From contig NW_024468543.1 of assembly GCF_001632365.1 (NCBI RefSeq), forward strand, positions 142,132 through 206,131: 64,000 bases of DNA, written 5' to 3'. The notes below the pieces were generated by a model. It was not told where the DNA came from, made no database searches, and saw only the letters and a program-made list of their open reading frames with translations. Positions 46,491 to 58,569 of the stretch are shown one piece after another. Source of the stretch: Laetiporus sulphureus 93-53 (Eukaryota > Basidiomycota > Agaricomycetes > Polyporales > Laetiporaceae). The first letter of the stretch is position 1. Each line of letters starts with the position of its first letter. Position numbers and translations under genes: made by a program.

Positions 46491-49400
46491 GGTCTGGCCA
46501 GAGTCCCCATAGACACTGTAATAGTACCTACTCGCTCTCGCATGTATCAGTATCAAGTTTTTTATACATCGCATCTATCGGTTCGTCAAAACACGCGATC
46601 AATCTACCTGTTCACCTCAAACAGGGAGTAAGGGAAGTCCAGACTGAGGCGCTCCTTGATTCAGGAGCATATTCTTGCTACATCAACCCATGGCTGGTTG
46701 ATCAATTGAATCTCGCTACAATCTCACTTGAGAAGGAGATCAGGGTTTATAATGCAGATGCCCCTCACAACAAGGGTGGAACAATTAAGAAAAGGGTTCT
46801 TCTAAGTATAACCATCGGAAACCACACAAGCAGGCAAAGCCTTTTGGTTACCGATATAGGACATAAAGACATTATACTAGGCATGAGTTTCCTTAAGGAG
46901 CATAATCCCGAAGTGGATTGGGGAAAACTCACAGTCGACTTCACCCGGTGCCCACAAAGATGCACACCCTCACAGGTAGCAGTTCAGGAAGAGGACCTGG
47001 AAGACACAAACATCCCCCACATCGAAGACCTTATGGAGTTCGTCGGTTCCCAGGAGTTAGGTGACAACTGGAATGACATGGACAGCTTCATTAGATGGGT
47101 GTCATTATCAGAAGTCCCTGATGCGCAGGCCGTAGCATCACTCATTATGGGTCTTGACACCAAGAGGAATCAGGATAGAGCACCGCAAAAAGGAGAACAG
47201 GACAAAGACTACTGGTCAGCCTATGTCCCCAAACACTTCCACGAGTATGGCGATGTGTTCTCCAAGAAGCAGTCGGAATGAATGCCCACAAGAAAGCCCT
47301 ACGATCATCCAATCGAACTTGTTCCAGAGGCATCGTTACCATGCCCGGCAAAGTTATATCCTATGAACCTACAGGAAAGAAATTCGCTCGATACGTGGAT
47401 AGACCAAGAGTTGGCCAAAGGTTACATTAAGAGATCAAGGAGTCCAACCGCAGCACCCATTTTCTTCATTAAAAAGAAAGACGGATCACTGAGGCTCGTA
47501 CAAGATTACAGAAACCTCAACGCAGTCACAAAGAAAAACAAGTTCCCAATCCCCCGCATTTCGGACCTCATCGACCGACTCTTACATGCTAGTATATTTA
47601 CGAAGCTTGATCTGAGATGGGGGTTCAACAACATAAGGATTAGGGAAGGAGACGAAGAGAAAGCCGCCTTCATCACACATCGTGGCCTCTTCAAACCCAC
47701 TGTAATGTACTTCGGTTTCTGCAATGCTCCTAGCACCTTCCAAACAATGATGAATACAGTCCTCGAAGACTTAATTCGCACTGGAAAGGTGGTAGTCTAC
47801 CTAGATGACATCCACATATTTACGGACAATCTCGATGAACATCAACGACTAGTGAAAGCAGTTTTACAGCGCCTCCGGGACAATGACTTATATGCCAAAC
47901 TGGAGAAATGCTTCTTTGAACAGTCCTCAATCGAGTATCTTGGCATGATCATCAGCAAGAACTCAGTACAGATGGACCCTGCTAAAGTCGAAGGTGTACT
48001 TGGCTGGCCTGCACCGACAAAGGTCAAACAAGTACAGGCCTTTTTAGGATTCGCAAATTTTTACAGGTGATTTATAAAGGACTTTGCGAAACTCGCATGA
48101 CCCTTAACGCTTCTCACCTGTAAGGACGTGCCCTGGCAATGGAAGGAAGAGCAAGACCAAGCCTTCAGTGCACTCAAAACGGCGTTCACTTCAGCCCCGA
48201 TCCTACAACTCCCCAATGATACTGCGCCTTACCGACTGGAGACAGATTCTTCAGACTATGCAACTGGCGCAGTACTGGAACAACTGGGAGAAGATAAGCT
48301 ATGGCACCCAGTTACATACTACTCAAAGTCGCTCAACGAACACGAGCAAAACTATGAGATTTACGACAAGGAGATGCTAGCCATCATTTGGGCACTAGAA
48401 AAATACTGGCACTATTTAGAAGGCCACCCAGAACCCATTGAGATTTGGTCAGATCATCTCAACCTTACATACTTCCGTCAGGCACAGAAATTATCCCGGC
48501 GCCAAGCACACTGGTCATTATTCCTCACCTGTTTCAACTTTATACTCAGTCACTGACCTGGAAAGACTATGCTACGTGCTGATCCTCTGTCCAGGAGGCC
48601 AGACCATGAGAGGGGGGTAGACAGCAACAATTTGAACCAAATGCTGTTAAAACCTGAATTTTTCGCTATCAATGCGATTCGACCCGCTCACGCATCTGAA
48701 GTTGATGATGCTCAACTACTGGAAAGGATCAAGAAGGCACTCACAGATGACATGATGACCAAAGATTATCGTGCGCTTTTGACAACAGGACAGCGCGAAT
48801 TTGGGAAAAACCTCGCAGAATGGAACTTTGAGCACGGACTGCTGCTCCATCGTGGAAAGGTTTATGTCCCCAAGGATAAACAGCTACGCCTTGACCTAAT
48901 AAAACTCCATCATGACACCTTACCAGCCGGATACCCTGGCAGGTTCAAAACGTTGGAGCTTATTACTCAGAACTATTGGTGGCCAGGAATGTCTGTAATG
49001 GTTAAACAATACGTACAAGGTTGCGACAGTTGTCAATGTAACAAGTACTCAAGAGAAAAACCATACGGACTACTACAACCAAACGAGGTACCAGGAGGAC
49101 CGTGGAAGATCATCACAGTGGATCTCATCACGCAACTTCCTCCAGCCATGGACTTTAGGGGAGAAAAGAAGACGGCAATACTTGTCGTCGTGGACAGACT
49201 CACGAAATGAGTGCACTTTTATGTGACGGACGATACAGTCACCTCATCGCAAGTCACTAACGTATTCTATAATGAAGTCTTCAAACTCCACAGATTGCTG
49301 CACCAGATTATCTCAGACAGAGGTACTCAATTTGTGAGCAAACTATTCCAGGAGTTTTGCCAGAAGCTCGGTATAAAGTCAACAATGTTCACTGCATATC

Positions 49401-50701
49401 ACCTCCAGACAGATGGTCAGACACAAAGGGTTAACCAGGTGTTGGAACAGTACCTACGAATGTACTGTAACCATAGACAGAACGATTGGGTTTATTACCT
49501 GCCGACAGCAGAATTTTCATACAACAACCAGACCCATGAATCCACTGCACTTTCCCCATTCTTTGTCGAATATGGCTGACATCCAAAAATGGCACCAGAC
49601 GTACACGAATCAATACGTCATCCCTCATTGGAACATTTATTTGCCCACCAATCCGAGGTGCAAGAACAGGCAAAGGCAGCATTGGAAGTTTCGGCTTCAC
49701 GGATGAAATGGTACTTCGACGAGAAAAAGGGAGAAGTCCCATTCAAAGTCGGAGACCTGGTACTACTCAAGGGAAAGGACCTCAGAGTAAAAGTCAAGTC
49801 CGTGAAGCTAGGCACACAAAACTTCGGACCTTACAAAGTACTTCAGAAGCTAGGCCCAGTCACATTTAAACTGGAACTGCCTAAGCAAATGAAGGTCCAC
49901 CCAGTCTTCCATGCTAGCAAGCTGATCATGTACCATCAAGACACGGTCACAAACCGCGAACCCCCAAAACCCCCAGCCATAGAAATCGAAGGAGAACCAG
50001 AATTCGAAGTTGAGGAAATACTAGACTCGAAGGTCGTAAGGGGAAGAGTCCAATATCTCGTCAAATGGAAAGGCTATGACCATTCCGATGATACATGGGA
50101 ACCCCGAACGAATCTTACCAACGCCGACGAGCTTCTTCAAGAATTCCACCAGCAACACCCAGATGCAGCCAAAGCACCAATCAGGGTTGTCACTTTTGGT
50201 GGAAAATGCTTCGAATTATCCTCATATGAAGTTGCACCAATCTCCACACACAGAATCAACATGTCCGACCATTCAGATGAGTTCTTCCTATATCACAAGA
50301 TGACAGATCTCGCCAAATCACCGAAAAAATCCTCAAATGAAGCAGCAGGATGGGATATTTATGCAGCAGAAACACATGAAATCCCTCCGCATTCACGAGC
50401 TGTGGTAGGAACGGGAATCGCAATTGACCCTCCCAAACACACCTATACACGAATAGCTCCATGCAGCGGGCTGGCTGCATGAGGAATTGACGTGGGCACA
50501 GGAGTCGTCGATCCAGATTACACTGGAGAACTCAAAGTCGTATTGATCAACACAACAGATTTCGTATTTTCAGTCAAGCCAGGAGATAGAATAGCCCAAA
50601 TAATCTTCGAGTATTATGCAGAAGGGCTTTCCTCCTGAAGCTACCAACTGTTGCGAGCAACTAGAAGGGGTAATAAAGGTTTTGGCTCCTCGGGACAATG
50701 A
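46466..50701 (+). pseudogene. pol of element 1: protease, RT, RNase H, integrase, chromodomain, dUTPase (broken)
   Basis: pol is open from 46466 in the -1 frame relative to gag. Domains in order: aspartic protease with LLDSGA (46652-46669); reverse transcriptase with FTKLDLRWGFNNI and YLDD (47798-47809); RNase H (LETDSSDYATGAVL, YSKSLNEHEQNYE); integrase with HHCC finger, VDLITQLP, ISDRGTQF and NQVLEQYL for the DDE triad; a chromodomain (about 50000-50145: [20 protein letters not shown]); and a dUTPase (about 50261-50701) with motifs AGWDIYA, PCSGLA, GVVDPDYTGEL, GDRIAQII and RRGNKGFGSSG. Eight TGA codons interrupt it (47279, 48068, 48098, 48554, 49208, 49577, 50480, 50636); no other stop type occurs. 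The natural stop is TGA 50699-50701, 18 bp before the LTR. Confidence 0.95.
48607..48620 (+). promoter_or_regulatory. Internal copy of the polypurine tract
   Basis: TGAGAGGGGGGTAG here is identical over 14 nt to the tract abutting the right LTR (50706-50719). It lies between the RNase H and integrase coding regions, where central polypurine tracts are found in lentiviruses and Ty1. Confidence 0.5.
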
Positions 50702-50705
50702 GCCT

Positions 50706-50719
50706 TGAGAGGGGGGTAG
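50706..50719 (+). promoter_or_regulatory. Polypurine tract (plus-strand primer)
   Basis: TGAGAGGGGGGTAG directly precedes the right LTR, the required place for the plus-strand primer of an LTR retrotransposon. Confidence 0.9.
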
Positions 50720-51441
50720 TGTCACAGATTTTCGCCACAAAGTCCGCATGTGACTTTTCTCACACCACAGATCACATGCTTCACCAATATCTCATGCCAC
50801 TCAGCCACAGACATGATGCGTAGAGATCAGGTGATAGTCCACATCACATGTTATGGTCCAGACCCACAGATGATACGGTCGGACCTGTCTATTCCAGGAT
50901 ACAATAGAGGCACCCATTTGGGAATAAAGGGAACAAGGACTATTGTTAGGCATCGGCCTTCCGCTTTCTATTAGTTTAGCCAGAAGCCTAGATAGGCACA
51001 ATGTTCACACCAGAGAACAAAAGGGAAACCAAGATAGGCACGATGTGCACACGCATTACTGCAGCAACCATCAATCTTCCCACTCATTGTTCTACTTCTG
51101 GACATCCTATTGTTTCATATACGACCATTAGCTTATACCCGTAGATAGGTAGCTTAGGTAAGATAGCCCGCTGTATGTGTATATAAGACCAGCCATGTAG
51201 AGGATGAAACCTCAGATTGTTTCTCCTCGTCTACTACCTGTAGCACTCACTGAGCTCACCAGCTCTTTCATATATCTCTCACCCTTGCCTGCGTCCACCA
51301 CATCAGCCAGTAAGTCAACAGGCTCTTGTGCCACATAGGGTTCAGGGGGATACCTTTGGGATCAGGGGGATCAGGGCAGCACGTTCCACGTGACTGTCCC
51401 TTTTTAGTCCTTTTGATCTCTTGTCCGGTGTTACCGTGACA
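50720..51441 (+). repeat. Right LTR of element 1 (722 bp)
   Basis: Begins TGTCACAG and ends GTGACA. It has the same length as the left LTR of element 2 (58847-59568). Differences between LTRs are concentrated at CpG positions, for example near the CACGACGCG / CATGATGCG / CGTGATGCG variants. Confidence 0.96.
51180..51187 (+). promoter_or_regulatory. LTR TATA box
   Basis: TATATAAG in the right LTR; the same box is at 59307-59314 in element 2. Transcription should begin about 30 bp downstream, next to the self-priming segment. Confidence 0.7.
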
Positions 51442-51446
51442 CCTAC
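51442..51446. repeat. Target-site duplication CCTAC (right)
   Basis: Identical to 43212-43216. Confidence 0.9.
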
Positions 51447-53257
51447 AGTGCCTGGGAGAAAATATGTGTAAATAATGGAGATCGGAGGCCAGCATTCCAC
51501 AATTGGCAGGCAGCAAGGCCCGAAAATAGATTATTGATAGACACATGTGATCAATTTCTGGTAACTCTACTTACAGTCGTTGATAACAGTGGCTGCAAGT
51601 TCTACAAGAGTCCTCCTATGATGAGGCATCAATAAGCTGCTTTTGACAGTGGGATTCAATGGTGAGAATTCTCACAGCTATCCAGAGCAGTGCAGATCAT
51701 TGAGGGTGACACCATGGTCGAGTTCGGAGCTAGATGTGAGATGTAAGATACTTTCTTTCACATTTTCGACTTCTGGTGCCATGTTTTTGGTTGTGATGTC
51801 AAAGTTATCATAAGCAAATCTTATAAGGCATGCCTCTGTGGGTGTGCAGATGTCAGAAGCACTCCTTTTTGAGGATAGATGGGCTGAGCATATTTGCACA
51901 ACACAATTGGTGTAAGATTTGATGATTCTGAATTTGCTCGATACAATTTCTAGTGCTCAGGGAGCACCAACTACTACTTTGAGGCAGCTTACATCTGGCC
52001 TCCATTATATACACATGTCTCATTGGCAAAAGTGCAAAAACGTTGAAGTAAATTTTAAGGTTCTTTTTGAAAACCTTTGAGCATATTGGGGTGGTTTATC
52101 ATGCACTATAACACATTATAAATCATTATAAACTCTCTTTCAAACTTAAAAACCTCATAAGTTCTTATTTTTCTAAGCAATTGGTGCCAATTCAATTCAA
52201 GAATAATATAGGATTGCAACCTTCACACTGGATAGATTACAAGGGTGGCCAATTTACTTCAAGCTGGCTCTTGCCCAAAGCAATATTTGCACAAGCCAAT
52301 TTCAAGCCACGTCAGATAGATTATAAGCATGGCCAATCTACTTAAAGCTGGCTCTCTGCATAGCAATACTTATGCGAGCCAATTTTAAGTCTAAATAATC
52401 GAGCCCAACATCGCCTCAGCACCTCGACCTCATGTCCTTCCAGGCTAACTAGCTTAGCACATACCCCTGAGATTGTCAGGCTACTTAGCCCTGAATTCTC
52501 TATCCACACTGATTGGCAATTGTTTAGGCAATACAGTCAGGTTTGCCTGTTCAAGCAGCCTCCTTATTCGTTGCCATCGCTCCTGATTAGCTGTGATAGC
52601 ATCAGCATCATTGATCACAATGCTGACGACCCTCCCTTTCTGCCCATTGCTGAACTCACAGCTTAGAATTTCTCACCTGCACTCCGCTGTCACTACCCTG
52701 CTCAACGTCATCCCATCCCTCCTCACCCAGCACTTAATAGCCTTCCTTCAAAATCTTTCGATGTGTCTGGCCGGTGCTCCCTCACCTTCTCATGTGTCGC
52801 ATGGCTCCCTTCAGCACTCTCCATTTTCTCATGTGCTGTGCATCTCCCTCCAGTGCTCCACCGCTGTGGTGCATGCACGCTCGTGGTCGCTGATGGTGAA
52901 CAATGTCTATCTCACATGTTTGCAACTCATCTTCTCTGCGGTTTCTTTGTGCCTTTGAAGGGGGGGGTCATATAATGCAGTTTCAATGGTTAGAATAGTA
53001 TAAATATACAGGTAGCAGCTCTAATGACATATATACTAAAGGGTACTACTTGTAGCACTTGTATACTACATGATTTCCATATGCAAAATGCCATGAGTCA
53101 GTGCTGGAGAGCTAAAAGATATCATGAAAGATGTCTGAGCACACAAGCAGAGAATCAGAGGCACTCGGAAGGGGGCGAGCTCACCAGTTTAGCACATATT
53201 AAAAGTCAGGCATAACCATCGACTGTGATGACCATGTTGCATCAAGAATATCTGCCA
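51447..53257. other. AT-rich relic sequence, no intact gene
   Basis: Composition changes to AT-rich here. A pyrimidine-rich plus-strand frame (52593-52958) and a G-run at about 52962-52970 that looks like a polypurine tract suggest old retroelement debris, but no domain or LTR pair was found. Confidence 0.4.
52231..52392 (+). repeat. Two-unit tandem repeat, period 84 bp
   Basis: GATAGATTACAAGGGTGGCC at 52231 recurs as GATAGATTATAAGCATGGCC at 52315. Both units continue with AAGCTGGCTCT and GCAATA then AGCCAATTT. Confidence 0.75.
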
Positions 53258-53905
53258 TCACACATCTAAGAGAGGTGTGAAAGCAGTCATTGGACCAGCT
53301 GTCTGTAAAGCTGCACAGAAAGAGGGAGGGCTGTCAGTGACAGTGATGGCAGCATCCGCGGATGGTGTAGGGGCATGATTTTCATCACCAGCAATACGGT
53401 GTGTCTTCTTCTTCCTGGGCACACCCTTGTCCTTGTGCATGGCATGAGGCTTTTTGGTAACTGTAACTAACTCATCTTCTGCACCCGAGACAATATTGAT
53501 GAACTCCATGGACCCACGTTGCATGCAGGGTTTCTTTGCATGTGGTGCAGCAGTGGTTGCTGACCTTTTTTGCACAAGCACAACATTGAAGTCAGACTCT
53601 GCAATGGGATGGGCCTGCATGACCATGGTGGTGTTGATTGATGTCAAGGGGGCTATGGTGGCACTGACAATGATGAAACGGCCTGCAGCTGCTTGCAACA
53701 TCAAGATAGCAGGTGCTAAAATGATAGTTGATGCATCTGCTACCTGGACCATAATGAATATGGTGCCAGCCATGTTGCTTGTGCTGTCAGCTTTATTCAC
53801 AGACCCATTGCCCTCATCCTCCTCAGCCTCAGCAACCTCAGTGCATGACTCCCTCCAGGTCTTGTACTCAACTGGATCCATCTTATAGAACTGAGCTGTC
53901 ACCAT
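53258..53905 (-). pseudogene. 215-codon reading frame of unknown origin in relic region
   Basis: The translation has an acidic N-terminal part, a hydrophobic Ala/Ile/Met-rich middle and a basic stretch (PRKKKTHR) that could be a nuclear localisation signal. It lies downstream, on the minus strand, of further unmatched frames at 55327-55848, 55958-56218 and 56989-57294, so it may be the last exon of a decayed transposon-encoded gene. The antisense frame is also open (53454-53888). I recognise no domain; it may be noise. Confidence 0.3.
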
Positions 53906-56900
53906 CTGCCAAGCATAAAGGAGGACATTCAGCTTATCATGTGACCTGACATCACTTGATGAGCAGAACTGCTCAAGAGGTCAACCCTTCATGATTACAC
54001 TGTACTTGAGCATGATCTTTGACTCGAAGTTTGTATAATACATACATAGAACCTTATGCTGCATGGCAGCATTTGTAAGCATGTGGGGTTAATGAAAGAT
54101 TAATGCATAATGGTGCCAGAATACTCATGTAGTTTTGCATATATAATGGTGTTTATCTCGCTACGAGTAGCGGCCATATAATTGCGAGACTTGTTCAAGA
54201 CTCCTAAAGCTCGGTCAGCCTTGTCTTGCACCACAATGCAGCTGGCAATGTATGGTAACGTACCTTGGATGTCACTAATGCAACATTCCTCCATCTGCAC
54301 TCCAATGTCAGGCAGTTGCTTGCTGAGAACAATATTGAAATAGTCAGCCAGACAATTGCTTGTGTTGAAAATATGACCTATTGTAATGGTCGAGGCTTGA
54401 TCTCACAAATGATAAGCACAACTTCTGTGCCTGTGTGCACATTGAGGGCTTGCGACTGAAGGAACTGATCAACACAAAAATTTGGATTAAACTGCTACAA
54501 TGCTCACCTGACATTCGATGCTAGTGAGATTGCCTCATACATCATGAAATGCATTGAGGGGGATGTTGTGCATGCTAGGCTTTCACATCTCCCAGATTTC
54601 ATTAAGCTTCTCAATCAACAGTTTAGTGTATTCAGTACGCTCTTGCGGGGACATGGCATCTCACTTTTCCTTGGTGCTGGGTGGTAGATTGTTCGACTTA
54701 TAATGTGATGTGCCTTCAGATAATGCTGTGAGCAATGAAGAGCCAAGATTCTTTTATTATTATAAACTTGAATTGAGAATGGTTTCTTGCTCATCAGTGT
54801 TCACCTTGTTCAGCTCGTCTTTCAAAAATGCATTCCACAGATTGGCTTCACGTTCTGAGTCTGCAATGCATGCAAGCTGGGCAAGTTCTCAATGGTAGTA
54901 CTCAGCACTGTGATCCCCTAGCTTATTGTGCAAGAACTCAGCCTGCTCCTTTACATGAGACTAAGCTAAGTTGACAGCATCTGTGATGGCCTTCTTTCTG
55001 TCATTGCATTTGGCTGCCTCTGTGACCTTCTCTACAGGGGTCTTCTTCTTGCCTTGCTGGCTAGCTATAGATCACCATGGGACTTTTGCGAGATTGGTGG
55101 GTAGTGAGCAGGTCTGGGTTGTGTAATGAGTGAGATCAGGCTGCTTTGACATGGAAATTTTTGACATGACAGGCAAGGATGTGGACCCACAGAAAAAAAA
55201 CAGATGGTCAACATAGTCACATAATAAGTAGCCATTAATAGGCACTATGTATCATACCTAGCTAGCTGTCTGAAGGGAGAAGTATATATCATAAAAGGCA
55301 CAGTATATATGGTACAAGCCTTTCCCTCAGATGTCTGACACCTCAGCCAATTTCTGGCTGCGTTGGATGTACTTCCACAACCACTTTACCTCCCTCACTG
55401 GCAGTCCAGCTGAAGCAAGCTTGTCTGTAAACTCAGCCAGGCTTGCACTCATTGAGTATGCATGAATAATCTGCATTACTGACTCATGAGTACATATATC
55501 CATGCGCACGAACATAATCATCACCAATCTTGTCCAGAGATGGTGTAGGTGTTGGGTCATCATACAGTTCTTGAAGAGACTGCATGATACCAGCCAGGGT
55601 CCATACATGCTGATACACATATACAGGTGGAGGCCTTCTGCACAGACAGAAGCTTCCAGGGAGGGAACATTCCTGACATGTCCACAAGCATGATGAGATG
55701 CATTATGCACCATGTCAGGTGTCGCATCCATCAATTGTCTGCTTGGTGTAATGATTTGCATGGGTTTCAGGGCTTGTGCTGCTTGCTTGCCTACACGGCT
55801 AGGTGTGGTCAGTGTAAGATGCATCTGCATCCATGTAAGGCCAGCCACTCATGTTGGAGTCTGCGAATATGCAGCAGTGGCCACTGTGTCATCGCCTTCT
55901 GTCAATTAATATTAGAAGAATAGCTATGAATATGGTGAGGTACTCACTATCCATCTTTCAGACAGTCCAGAACATCTCATGTAAGTCATCATCAGCAAGG
56001 CCTATACAATACATGTGAGCATGAGAGTGACCATGTGAGAGATCAGAAGCCATACCTCCATTGAGCCCTCTAATCTCTGGTCCCTGCACCATCTTATTAT
56101 CATCATGAGCATCCTTCGTAAGCATATGCTTGAGTGCCTGTGAGAATGCAGATGAGTGGCCAACCCCTGTAATCTTCTTGAAGATGGCCTTGGGAAGACC
56201 GTTGATTTGAATGCACATTTTGTCACTGAAGAGTCATGATAAACATTGCTTTGCATTATGCAATTGAATACTTACACCATCAGATATATACTGGAGATGT
56301 GCCCATAGACTATGCAGTAGTATGTGTGCATGTTGGGCAAGATCATGCAGGCAATTGCTGAGTGCATGACAGCTTCCACCATATGCTTGGTCTGATTCTT
56401 GAGCTCATCATTCATATGATTGACATCCTGTGTCTGCTAAATAGTGTCGCACTTTACCATGACCAGCAAAGGTGGCGTGAATCTGCACCCTGACATTGAA
56501 ACTCTGTTACAATGTTGTCAGTATCACTTGTTGCTGAGGGCTTGGAGTGCTTACTCTGAGTTTTTGATGCCCAGATAGTAGCATCCAAGAACCACATAAA
56601 ATGCCTCAGAAGAAGTTGATTGGAGTTGAGTGTGAGACAGTACCATCATTGAAGCAGAAGCAGGCATGTGGTGTGTGGCACTCAATGCAGATTGTGAGTT
56701 GAGTGCACCAGTCCATTGATGCACTGGCACATCTCATGCTGGCTCAAGCCCCATACTACTACATATGCATATTTCATCAACAAACCCACTTTGTATAACT
56801 CACGCCCATGTCTGAGAAGTGCTTCTCATATTTTTAGACTCAATGATTACACTTATAACCTATGCATTCATTATGTCTGAGTCCACGTCGGTTCACATTC

Positions 56901-57298
56901 AGTAAGGAGTTTTCGGTCACCATCCTTCTTTCTGACCATTGATACTGTAAAAAATAATCTATAGCAAACTATGTTCATACAGGAAGATTTAACACATAGT
57001 CAACAATGCCACTGATATCCCTACATGAGTCCTCATTCTCCCCAAGATCCTGCATATCCTCTCACAGTCATCAGCATCTACTTTCTTGAGCTCATGGTTG
57101 ACCTGCAACTGTACTGGTGACTTGGTTCCTGCTGGGATAGCTGTGCCCTTCTTGTGGCTGATATTGTGACTTTCAGTGAAGCAGGCAAGGCTATGAATCT
57201 GATATAAACATGTGAGAACACACATGTTGACATGGCGGTGATGGAGACAGTAGTCTGCAACAGCACCACAAAGTGAGTTAGTGTTATGAAGCATTCCC
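53906..57298. other. AT-rich relic with scattered minus-strand coding debris
   Basis: The longest minus-strand frame (55327-55848, 173 codons) contains His- and Cys-containing segments and ends in a plausible helical tail. Others at 55958-56218 and 56989-57294 have the same strand and similar composition, consistent with a multi-exon transposon gene in decay. No catalytic motif could be identified. Confidence 0.35.
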
Positions 57299-57769
57299 TG
57301 TTAGAACGTTCAGAACCACATGTGCTTTCTCACATGTACTAGTCCACAACATGGACCGAGACTTAGATATAGAATATACCTAACACCTCCAATAGTCACA
57401 CAGACTATTAACAGGGTTTATAGTGCTGTTAATGCCTAGTAGATGATGTAGCAGCAAGGTCCTCACTCTACCCTTGCTAGGCCTTGGCCGCTACAGCTAC
57501 TGCACATTCACCTACAGGTTACTAGGTTCGCTGTTCTGACTCTAACAAGCATACGAACTTACTACCTCTTGAGAGCGAGTACGATTGCACGAGGGTTCTA
57601 GAACTGAGAATGTTCAGAGTCACAGATGGAAGAGGTTATCTTCCAGCTGCTACTCTGCCCCTTTATATAGTCACAGACCTATAGTCTGGGGTACTAGTAC
57701 AAGGGTCCTCTACACTGCCTCAGTGCTAAACATAGAGTAAATGAAATAGACCAAGACAAATACTAACCA
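57299..57769 (-). repeat. Possible solo LTR
   Basis: Read on the minus strand it begins TGGTTAG and ends CTAACA, and has CTATATAAAGG near 57660, an LTR-like promoter about 110 bp in. Length is 471 bp. No target duplication is visible and no internal region was found, so the call is weak. Confidence 0.3.
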
Positions 57770-57924
57770 CTGCGAGCCAAGTAATTGGTGAGCTATTTGT
57801 CAGTATAATATAAATAGAAATCTGAAACACGAAGGTCTTGTTCGCATGACCTGAGTGAGTAAGTCATGAAAATAAAAAACTGCTAACCCTAGAATATGTC
57901 CACAAGACCTATGAACCATAAATA
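57770..57924. other. Short spacer, nothing recognised
   Basis: No feature seen between the possible LTR and the foldback. Confidence 0.4.
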
Positions 57925-58569
57925 CACCGCAGACATGAAGCGATTTGCACACATGGCAAATGCTTAGCAAATGTCAACAGGTTTTTTTGCCTTTGTGATC
58001 TCAATTTGCTATGGTTCCTTCCCACATTCCGTATTAAGTATTTGCATATAATATGTTGGAGGCAGAAATTTAAAACAAAAAATTTAAGAAATGACACCAT
58101 TTTCAAACTCACCAAATACATTTAGAATTTGAGTGCTGTTGAATGTAATCATACATTTTTGAATTCCAAACCATCACATGTGTAAAATACCCAGTAGCAG
58201 ATGAAGGTGTAATTACGAAAGACTTTCATTCTAGTAATCTTGGTTAGAATGACTTCAGTAGGGAAGTAGAATGTAGGCATAATTACACCTTTGTCTGCTA
58301 CTGGGTATTTTATATATGTGATGGTTTGGAATTCAAAAATGTATGATTACATTCAACAGCACTCAAATTCTAAATGTATTTGGTGAGTTTGAAAATGGTG
58401 TTATTTCTTAAAATATATGATTTAAATTTCTGCCTCCAACATATTATATGCAAATACTTAATACAGAATGTGGGAAGGAACCATAGCAAATTGAGATCAC
58501 AAAGGCAAAAAACCTGTTGACATTTGCTAAGCATTTGCCACATGTGCAAAATGCTTCATGTCTGCAGTG
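57925..58569. repeat. 645-bp foldback (long inverted repeat)
   Basis: Arms of about 290 bp (57925-58216 and about 58277-58569) are near-perfect reverse complements separated by about 60 bp. Landmarks are GCAGACATGAAGC with GCTTCATGTCTGC at the outer ends and GCAGATGAAGGTGTAATTA with its partner near the centre. It is AT-rich and has no coding capacity, and no target duplication is obvious. It resembles a foldback or MITE-type element. Confidence 0.85.

Larger units (their letters stand above)
43217..51441 (+). mobile_element. Complete but decayed Ty3/Gypsy chromovirus, element 1
   Basis: The element has two LTRs with TGTCAC...GTGACA ends, a 5-bp CCTAC target duplication, a self-complementary primer site, ORF0, gag, pol with chromodomain and dUTPase, and a polypurine tract abutting the right LTR. 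The coding part carries nine internal TGA codons and two frameshifts, so this copy cannot make intact proteins. The intact target duplication shows it inserted as a unit and has not recombined since. Closely related element 2 starts at 58847. Confidence 0.96.

Noticed and set aside
47279..50638. Repeat-induced point mutation of the ascomycete type
   Set aside because: Changes favour CpG context with TGA only; a CpA-directed process would also give many TAA and TAG codons.
53454..53888. 144-codon plus-strand frame opposite the 215-codon minus-strand frame
   Set aside because: Fully antisense to the longer frame; low-complexity composition explains both being open.
57299..57769. Complete Copia element in the relic region
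   Set aside because: Only one LTR-like segment, no primer site after it, no second LTR and no target duplication.
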